Shown: in pieces, positions 51,450-62,653 of the stretch
How positions within the stretch are numbered: position 1 is the first letter of the stretch
How the letters are laid out: each line of letters opens with the position of its first letter
Assembly: GCA_029834535.1 (NCBI GenBank)
Contig: JAQMWT010000038.1
Span: 62,001-126,000, forward strand
Direction: 5' to 3'
Length of the DNA stretch: 64,000 nucleotides
DNA from: Chrysophaeum taylorii
Taxonomy: Eukaryota > Sar > Pelagophyceae > Pelagomonadales > Pelagomonadaceae
Notes under the pieces: generated by a model
Told to the model about the DNA's origin: nothing
The model's database searches: none
The model's input: the letters and a program-made list of their open reading frames with translations, nothing else
Translations under genes and position numbers: made by a program

Positions 51450-54400
51450 GTGCTCGGAGACGAGTCGGCGAGTGCGGTTGACTCGTCTGCAGGTGCGCGA
51501 GACTCGCGTCGGCAACGAGGAGCACCTTGACAGGGATGGTCGCCTCGCGGAGCGCGGCGGCGAACTCGTTGAGCGGCTGCTCGGGCGGCGTCGCGAGGTA
51601 AGCGTCGAGCGCGACGACCAGAAGCACGGGGTCCTCGCTCTTGGCGAGCGCGGCTCTAGTCGCGGCGAGGGTCGCGTCGCCGCGGCGGCAATGCTGCGCG
51701 TGCTCTGCGATCCGCCGCGCGAGAATTCCCCCGCCCGGACTTTGGTCGGCCCAGCGCTTGAACGCGATCTCGGGTCCCGAGCCAGAGAAACCGGAGAGAG
51801 ACCAGTCCTTCAGCGCCTCGGCGAGGGTCGCGACGACGCGCAGCACGCGCCGGAGCCGCCCGTCGAGCGCGTCCGCTTCGTACGTAGTCGCAGAAACGTC
51901 GACGACCACCTTGAACCGTCCGGGCCGTTTCGCGAGGATCCGACGACGGCAAACGTTCGCATCACCGAGGACTGCGTCGACGAGCCTCCCGTCGTCGAGC
52001 TCGCCGTGCGTCTGGCGCTTGGCCCAAACCCGCGCCTCGGCCGAAAGGATGCCTCGCACGAGCGCGACGTCGTACGCTGTCGTTAGCGTTCCGTAAATAT
52101 CGCCCGTATCGGCCCGGCATTCGTCCCTGGTCGTCGTCGCCTCTTCTACGACCTCGACGCTCGAAAGTCTCATCTCCTGCCCGTTGCTGCTGCTGCTGCT
52201 TCTCGCGAAGCCCCCGTTTTCATCCTGATGTTGTGCGTTGTTCTCACCTTTGTTGTCGTCTTCCGCGCCGCCACCTTCTTCATCTTCTGTTGCTCGTGCG
52301 TCCACAGGTTCTTCTTCTTCTTCTTCTTCTTCTTCTTGCTGTTGTTGTTGTTGTTGTGACGCATGATCATCATCATCATCGTTCGGCTGTTCTGATGAAT
52401 GGTGTTCGTCAACTTGGCACAAGAAATTGTCATCAGGATCCTCGAGACCTTGGAGGCGAGCGTCGAAGACTCTCCGCACCGTGTCGCGAATTTTAGGGTG
52501 CTCAAAGGCTAAAAGATCCTCGAGGGCTTCGTGGAGATCGTCGGGGAAGTGGTGGAGGTGCCGGGCGACGCGACAGAGGTCTCGCGTCGAGTATGGATAG
52601 GCGAGGCGGCCGGCGTCGGCTAAGGCCCGCAACTCGGCAAAAGCGTCGACGATCGCTCGGAGTTTTCTGCTGTCCACATTCGGCGCGATGGAAGTTGCCA
52701 CCCGGAGTTCAGACTCGGGATCGGGCGGATCGAGGACGATGACGGTCGAGAAAAGGTCTGCACACTCGGCATAGAGATCGATGCCCGTAAACGGATATCC
52801 GGGACGGTTCGCGAGCACGATAATCCGGAAACCGGGACTCGGTTCCAGGCGCGAGCCATCGGGCAACGAGAGCGGGACAACATCGGAGAGCAGCGCTTTG
52901 AGGATCCTTGCGACTTCGGGCGGCGCCTTGTCTGCCTCGTCGACGACAACGACGCGACCGCGCCTCGCGGCCGTCACGATCGGCGACGGCCGCCACCCGA
53001 ACTCGCGACGAGGCGAAATTTCTGGCGTCAAGAGGAGTTGCGACACGGTCGAGTCGCGGTGCAGTTGGATGTAGTCGCGCCGCTCCTCCGAAAAGAGCGT
53101 GTCGACGACGAGATTTTTTCCTACACCCTGATTCCCGACGAGGAGCGCGTGGCCGCGACTGGCCGCGAGTCTCTTCAGAGCTCGCGACTGCGGCGGCGTG
53201 AGGAAAGAACACCCGTCTTGTTCTTCTTTTTCTTCTTCTTCTAAAGAAGAAGAAGAAGAAGAAAGTTCAATGGGGGGGGCGAGGTCATCGAGCGCTTGGC
53301 GCAGGGTCGCGCGGTCCGCACCCCATCGCAGCTGGATTCCAAACGCCGAATCGATGGCGGATCGCAAGTTGCCGTTCGCCTCGCGCGAGGCGCGCGCGAG
53401 CGCTACGAGCTGCCGCGGCTGCGGGTTGGGGCCGAGGAACTGTAGCGCCGGTCCTCCGAGGATGGCCCTTTGCTCCTCTGGAGTCAGGTTCGGGAGCACG
53501 TGCGTCGTCTGGAAACCGCCAGGCATCCGTCTCGTCGCGGTAGCAACGAGTCGGAAGCCGGGTTTCGCTTCGAGGCGCGAACCGTCCGGCAAACCCAAGA
53601 ACCCGTGGCTGGCGAGCGTCCCCAACTCGACCTCGGGCAGGCGGTCGATCCCGTCGAGCACGACGAGGCCGCCCGTGCGGAGGGCTGTGGTGAGGGGCGT
53701 GTCGATCCACGTCGTAGACGACCCTTCGCCGTGACGTCGTTGCGCGAGATCTCGAGTCGCGAGGTCTGCGTGGCACGCGAGCGTCCACAGCGGCTCGTAG
53801 CCGATAAGCGCGGCGAAGGCGCGCACGACGGTCGCCTTCCCGGCGCCGCGCGGCCCAACGACCAGGAGGCACCGAGCGCCGGCCAGATGGTCTACGACGA
53901 GGTCTCTCGCGACGCGTCGGCGCGAAACCGCAAGAGCTTTGTAAAGCGCCGTATCGCCCGTTCTTTTGTTGGTGGGGACGCGCTTGGCGGCGAACTCGAT
54001 GGCCTGCGGCAGCACGCCCTCGATCAACCCGAGCGGCTCCTCGTCGGTCGTGCAGCGACCGCGTGACCTCGCTTCGGCCCGCGCTCTCGAGCCGCCGATC
54101 GCCGCGACCGCGTCTGCCAAACAATATTCTTCTTCGTATGAGGAGGAGGTCACGACGCGCGCCGCGAAGCGCGAACGCAAGGGTGGATCCAACGTCTTGT
54201 GCGTGGCGGCGATCGCCACCACAATAAAGCCGGGCTGCGCCTCGAGCATGCCGTCGTCCAGACCTATCCTCCTGTTCTCGAGAAGCTCGTGCAAGACGAC
54301 CAGCGCGTTGGGCTCTGCGCGGTCGATGCCGTCCAAAAGAAGCGGAACCCCCCGGCGCGCTGCGGCAACGGCGGGGGCGTCGACGCGCACGACCGCGCCG

Positions 54401-54852
54401 TCCCTCATTTCGAGTCGTTGCCTCAGATCCGATCCGCACGCGTCGCGAGTCATCAAGAAGTATTCGAACGACCGACCTTCGAGCCACGCCAGCGCCACGT
54501 CGAGCCCCCTGCCAATCAGCACCACGTCCTCCCTCAACTCCGCTTTGCGCTCGAGCCACCGCAGCATTCGCTGGCCCTCCGCGTCGAGGACACGTCCAAG
54601 GCACCTGCCGGTGACCCACCCTGCGCAAGGCTCACAAATCCGCACCCGTCGCACATCCCGAACCCACCGCTCCTCTTCCACAACCACCTCGGTTCCCTTC
54701 GCGAGGGTACAAAGAGCTTCCGTCGATAGGTCCCACCCACTCCGGACGCACGCTCCTGCTTTGCTTCGAACAACACGCAATCGACGACGACGACGACGAC
54801 CACACTGCATTTTTTTCGGATTTCGGTTTTTACCCTCACTCCTTGAATTCAT
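51358..54852 (-). CDS. VWA8: VWA8-like AAA+ ATPase with C-terminal VWA domain
   Basis: The 1164-residue protein has three AAA modules and a C-terminal von Willebrand A domain, the layout of VWA8. Module 1 (about 105-235) lacks a Walker A Lys but keeps FEYFLMTRDACGSDLRQRLE and LLLDGIDRAEPNALVVLHEL. Module 2 has Walker A GPRGAGKA (333-340) and LVVLDGIDRLP. Module 3 has GNQGVGKN (573-580) and VVVVDEADKAPPEVARIL. An acidic Gln/Glu/Asp-rich linker leads to the VWA domain (from about 985; RFKVVVDVSATTYEAD, a partial MIDAS). It is shorter than animal VWA8 (about 1900 residues), which is mitochondrial or peroxisomal. The N-terminus is Arg-rich, with M15 as an alternative start. The gypsy element 2 LTR begins 6 bp upstream of the ATG. 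Confidence 0.85.
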   Translation of the reverse strand: MNSRSEGKNRNPKKMQCGRRRRRRLRVVRSKAGACVRSGWDLSTEALCTLAKGTEVVVEEERWVRDVRRVRICEPCAGWVTGRCLGRVLDAEGQRMLRWLERKAELREDVVLIGRGLDVALAWLEGRSFEYFLMTRDACGSDLRQRLEMRDGAVVRVDAPAVAAARRGVPLLLDGIDRAEPNALVVLHELLENRRIGLDDGMLEAQPGFIVVAIAATHKTLDPPLRSRFAARVVTSSSYEEEYCLADAVAAIGGSRARAEARSRGRCTTDEEPLGLIEGVLPQAIEFAAKRVPTNKRTGDTALYKALAVSRRRVARDLVVDHLAGARCLLVVGPRGAGKATVVRAFAALIGYEPLWTLACHADLATRDLAQRRHGEGSSTTWIDTPLTTALRTGGLVVLDGIDRLPEVELGTLASHGFLGLPDGSRLEAKPGFRLVATATRRMPGGFQTTHVLPNLTPEEQRAILGGPALQFLGPNPQPRQLVALARASREANGNLRSAIDSAFGIQLRWGADRATLRQALDDLAPPIELSSSSSSLEEEEKEEQDGCSFLTPPQSRALKRLAASRGHALLVGNQGVGKNLVVDTLFSEERRDYIQLHRDSTVSQLLLTPEISPRREFGWRPSPIVTAARRGRVVVVDEADKAPPEVARILKALLSDVVPLSLPDGSRLEPSPGFRIIVLANRPGYPFTGIDLYAECADLFSTVIVLDPPDPESELRVATSIAPNVDSRKLRAIVDAFAELRALADAGRLAYPYSTRDLCRVARHLHHFPDDLHEALEDLLAFEHPKIRDTVRRVFDARLQGLEDPDDNFLCQVDEHHSSEQPNDDDDDHASQQQQQQQEEEEEEEEEPVDARATEDEEGGGAEDDNKGENNAQHQDENGGFARSSSSSNGQEMRLSSVEVVEEATTTRDECRADTGDIYGTLTTAYDVALVRGILSAEARVWAKRQTHGELDDGRLVDAVLGDANVCRRRILAKRPGRFKVVVDVSATTYEADALDGRLRRVLRVVATLAEALKDWSLSGFSGSGPEIAFKRWADQSPGGGILARRIAEHAQHCRRGDATLAATRAALAKSEDPVLLVVALDAYLATPPEQPLNEFAAALREATIPVKVLLVADASLAHLQTSQPHSPTRLRALIDKLPPGTAIPAADSNNIGAALEAALRPT

Positions 54853-54857
54853 ACCCG

Positions 54858-55208
54858 TGTGGCAGTAACGCCCATTTCCCCCGCTTGCCTGCCTGCCACC
54901 TGACTTACCCTGATTGTTGCCTTTTATTGACCTTGCATTTATGAGGGGGGGGTGTCATCTCGACACCTTCCTTCACCTGCTGCGCTTCCACTACTGGACC
55001 CAATGTACCGGGCATTTTTGTATTGCTTTTAAGAATATCTTCTTGATATTACCTACCCTCTTTTGACTGTCCGATTTCGTGATGGCGTGAGGTATTACGC
55101 TGAGATCGGGCGTGTGGTGGTTTCACCCGCGGTTCGGGTTGGGAGGAAGGGTTGTTGAGACCCCCGGTCCGGCCAGGAGGGGCGGGTATCTGAGAGAAAA
55201 CCACTACA
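54858..55208 (+). repeat. 5' LTR of gypsy element 2
   Basis: This 351-bp copy pairs with 62654-62979. Differences are mainly short insertions or losses around 54963-55060. The first base lies 6 bp upstream of the VWA8 start codon on the other strand. Confidence 0.88.
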
Positions 55209-55406
55209 GTGGTCTCAGAAACGGGAATCGATAGTCCAACTCCCGGACTATCGATCGATCTCCTGTTTTTCGGCGGCGAGTCGGTTCGTAACGGTCGAGT
55301 GAGTGCGAAGCCGACGCATTTGTGGGTGAAGATCCAGAGGATCACGGGTACCGCCGCGGGGTTCATTTTACGTGATTCGGATCGAACGGGGAGCGGAGTC
55401 ACTACG

Positions 55407-55644
55407 ACTCATTTTGCATAATTTTGCATATTGTAAGGCATCGTTTTATAAGTCCTAACCTAGCTCGCGCGAGGCAGACCACCTCCCTGACGGCGAGCGA
55501 CTACACCGGGAAGGCCGTCCATACTCATTTTGCATACTTTTGCATATCGTCATATCGTAAGGCATTGTTATAAGACCTAACTATAGCTCGCCCAGGCAGA
55601 CCACCTCCCTGACGGCGAGCGACTACACCGGGAAGACTGTCCAT
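55407..55644 (+). repeat. Tandem 116/122-bp repeat in the leader of gypsy element 2
   Basis: Two adjacent copies (55407-55522 and 55523-55644) share ACTCATTTTGCATA, GTAAGGCAT and a block that includes GCAGACCACCTCCCTGACGG and CGAGCGACTACACCGGGAAG. They lie between the 5' LTR and the gag-like region and do not look coding. Confidence 0.8.
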
Positions 55645-55971
55645 AGTCGTCACGCGCAAGGCTACTGCTTCCATAAGACCAGCGCACCGGTACAGCGCGC
55701 AGTAGTCAGACGGCTGCCGGCAATTGTCGTCTGAAGAAATGAATACAACAAGTGAGTTGAGAACGTCCGGAACAAACCTATTATCCGGGCAAATCGCGAT
55801 CATGGTAGAGAGGCCAATGACAGAACGATCGCAGTGGTTTCGGGACGCACAGGGGCGTCTGCAACGATTCAGTGCAGGGACTCCATTTGCGTCTATTGGA
55901 AGAACACCGTTCAGTACGCCCTTTCAACGGCAGGAAGCCGAGGAAAGCGGCATCGGAAGAGAGGCAAGATC

Positions 55972-56038
55972 CACAGGGGTATATATAGCCCCGGGCACTC
56001 GCACACACCAGGACCGGCTTTCCTACCCTCACCTTTTG
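55972..56038 (+). promoter_or_regulatory. TATA-containing block, copy 1
   Basis: A 67-bp block with GGGGTATATATAGCCCCGGG is repeated at 56344-56410 with one mismatch. The strong TATA sequence and CT-rich downstream part look like a core promoter within the element leader. Confidence 0.5.
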
Positions 56039-56343
56039 GTTATGGGCCCTTAAAGCGCTCGAGGTGGATCACGCGTTCGAATCCGCCCCACCGCTGCGCC
56101 GCAAGGAGCGTGTGAGTGCCTTCGAAGTAGTTGCCATCGCCAACTGCTGGAGCCCCATCGTCTAGCACAAACACTAGACCCCCCTCATCTGGGCGCTTTC
56201 ACTTACCAGGACCGGGTGTTCATCTCCGACGCAGATGTTCATCTTAAGCAGATGGCGTCGTCGTCTGCTGGGTCCCCATCGTCTCGCATACACATACATG
56301 CTTGACTCGCCCCAGATGTTCACGTTTCACTATGATGGGGAAG

Positions 56344-56410
56344 CACAGGGGTATATATAGCCCCGGGCACTCGCACACACCAGGACCGGCATTCCTACCC
56401 TCACCTTTTG
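56344..56410 (+). promoter_or_regulatory. TATA-containing block, copy 2, ahead of the gag-like region
   Basis: Second copy of the 67-bp block at 55972. The gag-like reading frame begins around its end. The duplication encloses about 300 bp of leader that includes several CCCATCGTCT/ATGTTCATCT motifs. Confidence 0.5.
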
Positions 56411-58605
56411 AGATCATCTGATAGCCTCGACAGCCCCCCAAGCGTGGTCATGCTTCCGGATCCTCGCGGCGGCGAAGGGGGAGCTACGGTTGCGTCAGAC
56501 GCAACTTCAAGACAAGGTGAGCCGACGTTCCCGTACGCACGACCCTACGAACGTGCGATGAATACTACGGAGTCATCTCGAGCGGAACCCGAACAGTTTA
56601 CGGCGATGCGTGGACCAGAGGAGAGTGCACCTCCTAGGCCACCATCTGTGAATACGAGAGGGACAGATTTTCGCGGGGATGTCGACCCCGAGGTTCTGCA
56701 GACCATCAACGAACGATTCGAGATGTACCAGTCGCAGATGGAGCAAATCATACGTGAACTTGAGAACACCCGCCGCGACGCTCAACAACAACGCTCAGAA
56801 GTGGAGCGACAGCGGATCGACAACGATCGACTTCGGCGAATGATGGAGGAATCCATGCGGGCGCATGCTCGAGAGGCACGGCCAACCTCTCCGAATGCTA
56901 CGCGTGTTACGCCCGACGACGATGATGACGCTGTATCGGCACTGACCGACGATCAGCCACCGCGAAGTCGACCGGAGCCTACCCCGCACCATCATACTGA
57001 CCCCGGTTCGGCGCGTCCTCGTGACGAAGAAGAAATACTTCGTATCAGGAAGGGAGCTGCTGGTATGACACGTATCACATTCTCGAATCTCACGGGGCAA
57101 ATTACCAAGGACCGTGATGAGGTGGACGCGTGGTGGATGCAATTGCGGCGTATGATGGAGGGAAAGATTGATAAACCCTCAATAGCGATGAACGTGATTG
57201 GAGGCGAGTATCAACTCGCCCCTATGGGAGCTTATCGCAAGTGGGAAGTTGAACGACCGCAGATGTGGAAACAATACAAGGATGGGACCATCACAATGAA
57301 AGAGTTGCGCCAGCATGATGAGGACTGTCTGGATGCTATGCAAGAAGCGACGAAGCTTCCTTGTCCACCTCGGGCTACGGTTGAGGAGCTTGAACGTGAA
57401 TGGTTCAATTTACGGCAAGGGAATTTGTCACGAGATCCGCCTCTTTGGCGTATGTGCCTGTGGCTATCTCTTCGCAAGATGGTTCGAAATATTCCATCAT
57501 CGCTGCCGGCTTGGATGGCATGGCTGATTCCCCGTACATCGATCACCGCTTGTATCGCAAACTTGATCGTGACGGCAAAATCATCTATCATCAGCCACTC
57601 CCTACGATTCGTACTCTAAATGGGTCAGGAGGCTCGGGAGCTGCTATTCGAGAATGGGTCATCCTCCGGATCTCCTTGGTGCCGACGACATCCATGCTGC
57701 TCATGTTCTTCGTTGGTCGAACGAATGGGCAGTTACTATTAGGAGCACGAGAATTACGACTCTTGGGTACGATTTTGGATTATGCGACAGAGCTATTTTT
57801 CGGCGTTCTGAAGTGACCATTGGAGTTCTCAAGAATCGGACTTCCGCCTCGCCACAAGACCAGCATGGAATTGTCCTTTACAATGATGCATTCGATGCGA
57901 CTCCGCAGGTAGTGCAGATGTTCCCGACAGCTAAGCTTGCTGTGCAATACGGAAACATCCAAACTTGGACGCCAGTTGGTAAACCGTGGAGTTATGACAG
58001 TCTATTGCGTTCTATTCGTATCAGAGCGAATCACCATCACATTCCTTCCGGTGATCAGACTGCTGGAAAAGCTGAAGACCAACTTGAATGCCCTGTAGAC
58101 GAGGAAGATATCATCCCTCATTTCGCGTACGTGACGAGTACCCGATTTCTTCTTCCAAGCCAACCGTACTTCTTGGAGATGGAGTGCGATGTGCCGCTGG
58201 AAAAGGGTCACGTATTCCGAGCTCATCGGTCACTCCTCCAAGATCTCCGCCTTGTACCCGGCTCCTATTCATCGTATTGTGCCGATGAGCCCAACGAAGT
58301 TCACGTGGCTGTGGAGCACATTGGTGACGAACCCATTGGTATCGACCCCGAAGTCCCGGTGGTCGAAGGCGAGATCATACCGCATGAAGGATGTGTCAAC
58401 ATGCAGCTAGAAGCCACTGATGACGTGTGTCATGCCACTCTTACGGCTGGTGTTGACGACGACGAAGTCAAGGAGGATGTCTTGAGTGACAAACCTCCTC
58501 CTCAGCCACCTCCAGATGAAGAAGTGAAAAAAACACCAGAAATGGAGATGGAGGCGACTGTTAAGGAGCTGCTATCTGAGCACGCCTCTTTGGTTTGGAT
58601 ACCCA

Positions 58606-59490
58606 TCACCTACACCTTTGTCGTCGTCTATTTTGCTGGCGCTGGAGGATCAACGTTGGGTATTCGGCGATGCAATGAGCTATATGGCAGTTCATTTCGC
58701 ATTGTCCTGGCTTTGGATGCTTGTCCTCAAGCCCGAGCCACCTTTGAACTCAATTTTCCGAAGATTCCCTATGTTTTGCATGAGTTGGGGAAATCTCATC
58801 GTCGTACATACGACTTGGTGTTGTCGTATTTACACTCAGATTTTAGGAAGCACTCTTATTTTCACGCCAGTCCGCCGTGTATCTATGGATCGACTGCCAA
58901 TTTGCACTACAGGGACGCACGCAAGGGCGCTACTATTACTTCTTGGGTCCTGCGTCATTTCCGCAACGCACCTTATGTGATTGGACGATGGACACTCGAG
59001 CACGAACCATCAGTGATCCCTTTGGTGCATCACCAATTTTATGTGCCGCGTATTGTTGATTTCTATAGTATCACGCCAGAGCTGCTGTGCTCGCGCACGC
59101 GCCTACTTGCTTGCAATGTTGGCTTGGAACTGCCGTTATTATCGCGTGTACCACCGAATTTACGGGACCGTTTTGGCCCAGCGTTGGGATTTACAGGTGG
59201 TCACCCGCTCATTATAGTGAACAGTTTCTCATCTACGCGCCCGGCTATCGGCCCTGCCTTCACGGTGACGCGCAATAAGCTCCGCTTAGGACCTCATTTC
59301 TCGAACACCCGTCCACTCACGTTGCAGATGCACCAGGAAATTATGACCATTCCTGCTACGTGGCAATGGGGTGCGACAGTTTCCGAGACAGTAGCTATGA
59401 AGATGCTTGGCAGTATGGTGCCACCCGCGACTATGACGCGGATTGCGCTAGCAGTGCACAATTCGTTTGAACCTTCACTTCGAAATTTGG
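58606..59490 (+). mobile_element. C5-cytosine DNA methyltransferase domain inside gypsy element 2
   Basis: The landmarks of C5-cytosine methyltransferases appear in the correct order. Motif I is VVYFAGAGGSTLGIRRCNEL (SAM binding, compare LFSGAGGLSLGF), followed by RIVLALDACPQARATFELNF (motif II). Motif IV is HASPPCIYGSTAN with the catalytic Pro-Cys. WTLEHEPSV stands at motif VI (ENV), CSRTRLLACN at motif VIII (Q.R.R), and RPLTLQMHQEIMTIPATWQW at motif IX. LGSMVPPATMTRIALAVHN matches motif X (IGN.VPP.....A). The region between VIII and IX, which holds the target-recognition part, is short. Enzymes of this family methylate cytosine in DNA using SAM. It lies between the protease-like and RT parts exactly as in element 1. 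Whether it was ever active cannot be told from sequence alone. Confidence 0.82.
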
Positions 59491-59874
59491 GTAAGTTGCG
59501 GAATATTGCGACGACTACGCTAGCCCGACCTGATCACCATATTCTACGGTTTTCACCTTTTGCTGTAGAGTCGCGCATTCCAACGCTCGACCCTGCCACT
59601 CGAAGTGTATCATGGATTGCGCCCGATGAACTGTATTCTTCTGCGAGTCCTGCACCATCCGCTGCTGCCACCACCACCCCGCCACCGCCTTCAGTTACAT
59701 CGCCTGGGACGGCTTCATCTTTTGCAGGGGGCACCGTCGCCACTGCTGTTATGCAGAGCAACCAAGTTGATAACCAGCCCTCCGCAACTGCTGAAGAAGA
59801 AGGCACCGCGAAAGAGCGACCAGCGTATTTCAATACGTACGACGTTCCGTGGGCGGACACGCCTCACGACGAAC

Positions 59875-60156
59875 TAACTAACTAACTTCAGACCTCTCCC
59901 GAGCATGGGAGCCAGGCCGGACCGACAGGTGCCAGTCCGGAATCACGGGCCTGTAGACGAGGAGCGCCGAAAGGTCGGTCGGCGGAGAGTGACCATCAAG
60001 CTTGTCGCCATGCGACGAGGAGACCGCGATGTGACTGACAACCAGCTCGTCGATAACCTTCCGTCTTCGCCCCCCGGCCATACCCCGCCCCACTGCGAAC
60101 GTTCCGGCTGCCAACCGGCCCGCCCGGGAGGCGAATAGGTGCCAACCTACGCCGGG
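59875..60156 (-). mobile_element. SINE-like repeat, copy 2 (inside gypsy element 2)
   Basis: About 282 bp match copy 1 at 42586-42869, including GAGCATGGGAGCCAGGCCGG, GTCGGCGGAGAGTGACCATC and CCAACCTACGCCGGG. The AGTT-type tail (minus strand) has about three units. No target duplication is obvious here. It lies between the methyltransferase and RT parts of the element, so it arrived after the element was in place or with a copied parent. Confidence 0.75.
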
Positions 60157-62653
60157 AGGGCGGATGCCCTCGCAAGGCTCAGGATTCATGAGGCACCGTC
60201 CTCCATCGCAACCACAGTCGGCGATCAGGGTCACGACGAACATGGTCAACCTTCACCGGTGATGCCTCCTCATTTAGCGGATCAGGAGAGCATGCAGGTC
60301 ATCCCTCCGACCGTCGCGCAGGTCGAAGAGGTGATGACTGAATTGGTATTACAGAGCATCCTGCCTTAAATGATGACGAGAAGTTGATGATGAAGCCTTT
60401 AATCTCGTATTCGTGGGCATTTTTCGATGATGTGATGAGACCTGTTGATTCACCAGAAGTGACGCTCCGGTTCAAAGAAGAGAACCCGACTCCCTTCAAA
60501 CTCTCGCCATATCGGTTGTCGAAAGAAAAGATTGAATGTTTGCGGATGCAGATTGAAGCATGGACCCGAGACGGAGTTATTCGTCCCGCGAATTCTCCGT
60601 GGTGCTGAGCCTGGCACTTCCAATGCTTACAGAGCAGCTGTCGACCTACGGCGCCTCAATGCATTGCTCAAGGATGATAGCTGGCCGAGTGTGAGCATGA
60701 CTGACGCGTTGATGTTTCTCATTGACAAGTTTTGTCGTTCCAGTTTGGATATTCGTTGGGGCTATCACAATTTACGATTGTCGCTGGATGCACAAGATGT
60801 GGTCACCTTCACTAGTCCTCTGGGAGCGTACAGCTACATGCGTCTACCTTTGGGAGTCAAACCAGCCGGAAGTTTGTTTTGCAAGCAGTTGAACACTGAC
60901 TTGTCGCAATGGCTATATCGTGATCTCGTGGCATGTACGCCGGTCACGCAGATACAAAGAATCACTTGCAGTGCCTTGTGCAAGTTATTCCCCATCTCGC
61001 CTTGAAGGAGTACAGCGCCAAGATCAAGAAGATTCATTTTATGCAAGAAGTCATTGAGTTTTTGGGTCATTTATCTACCCCGAACGGACTTCTTCCATCA
61101 CCAAGATCTTTAGAAGCCATCAGACACATGCCAATTCCTGGCACTTTGTCGGATGCTGACCCTAAGAAGCAAGTGCGATCTTTCCTTGGAATGGGGAGCT
61201 TTTGCCGGCGTTATGTAAGGAATTTTGCGAAAGTTGCAGAGCCATTAAGACAACTGACGTTGCCGGACGTGAAATTCAAGTGGACGAAAGAGTGTCAGGA
61301 AGCTTGGGATGCCATCATCGAGGCTATTGTCACGTCGAAGGGCGTCTATCATCCTGATTACTCATTACCTTTTTACATTCGAGCTGATGCTTCCGCGCAT
61401 GGGTTGGGTGCTTACCTATTTCAAAAAGTACCAGTCGTTGACGACGATGGAAGAGAAAGAATCGAAGAGAGAGTTATAGAGTACTGGAGTCGAACCGTGC
61501 CTAAGTCGATGAGGAAGTATGATCCTCGGCGCTTGGAACTCCTCGCAGTACTCTCTGCTCTCGAAAATTTCCGATTTTATATCGAAGGTCATCATACGAA
61601 GTTAGAGACGGCTCATCGTAATTTGACGTTTCTGCGGGATTCGAATCATACGTCTGGACAGTTAGCACGATGGGCTATGCGGCTTGCTGCGTTCGACCGG
61701 GAGCCCGGATACAAACCTGGAAGCTCCCCTGGCATGCGTATTCCGGATTGTCTGTCGCGCAACCCTATCGACAAATTGATCGAGAAAGACGAAGACGGGG
61801 AACCGATCAATGAAGCTTTTTTGATTTTCCAAGAAATCCCCACCGATGTCCCTGGCGCCGCTTGCTTCACCTTCTCTTCGGTGACGATGCCTATGCTGAC
61901 GGACAGCGGACCCACCGCAGCTATGGTAGCAGTTAGTACGCGACAGAACGTACAACCGCCTCAATTCTCGTACGACTCTGAGCCAGTTGACTCCGTCGAA
62001 CGTCTCCCTTTTGCGGATCAAGCGGAGGATGAGATCACACTCGATGAGATAGCGAAAGAACAAGCTGACGGATTACTACTCGGACGTTGAGCGGATTTTT
62101 GTGCGTCTCAAGACAAAAAGCGAGCCCAGGAGACCACCCACAGTCTCCGAAAAGAGGCAGAAAGAAGGCCGGAGAGACCAACCATAGTCTCTGAGACCAA
62201 CCATAGTCTCTGGCGAGGCAAAAGGCTTGTGCCGTGTAAGTCCGTCGCACCGGTCAACCGCGCGAGTCGAACAGTAGCCGGCAAATTTTGCTGCTCGACG
62301 AGAAGTTTTGGTGTTCGAGCTAGCCGTTGATATCCGAGAGAAACCGCACCATGGAAACTAGAGGAGACTGACGTTTGTTCTGCGACCGCTTCTGCTGAAG
62401 AACGACGCTTATGACCAGAAGACAAAGATCCTGACGGAGGTAGCTTCACATGCCTACGACCCAACATGGAGGGCTGTGAACCCTGTGTGACTGATTTTCG
62501 CCCGGATGAAATCGATGTCCTCGTCACTAACTTCGGTCTGCACAGCAACAAAGTTCCTGCTGATGTAGCTGAACGAGCTTATCGTACCATTCGTGAGCAT
62601 GACCTTCGTCACCCTTGAAGTCGAGGACGACTTCATCTCAAGTAGGGGGCTCC

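Noticed and set aside
52233-52505. Leu- and Lys-run frames opposite the acidic linker of VWA8
   Set aside because: They are translations of CTT/TTG and CAT microsatellites in the linker and not separate genes.
56079-56100. tRNA B-box-like GCGTTCGAATCCGCC inside gypsy element 2
   Set aside because: No cloverleaf could be folded around it: the T stem does not pair and no acceptor stem or anticodon arm is found.
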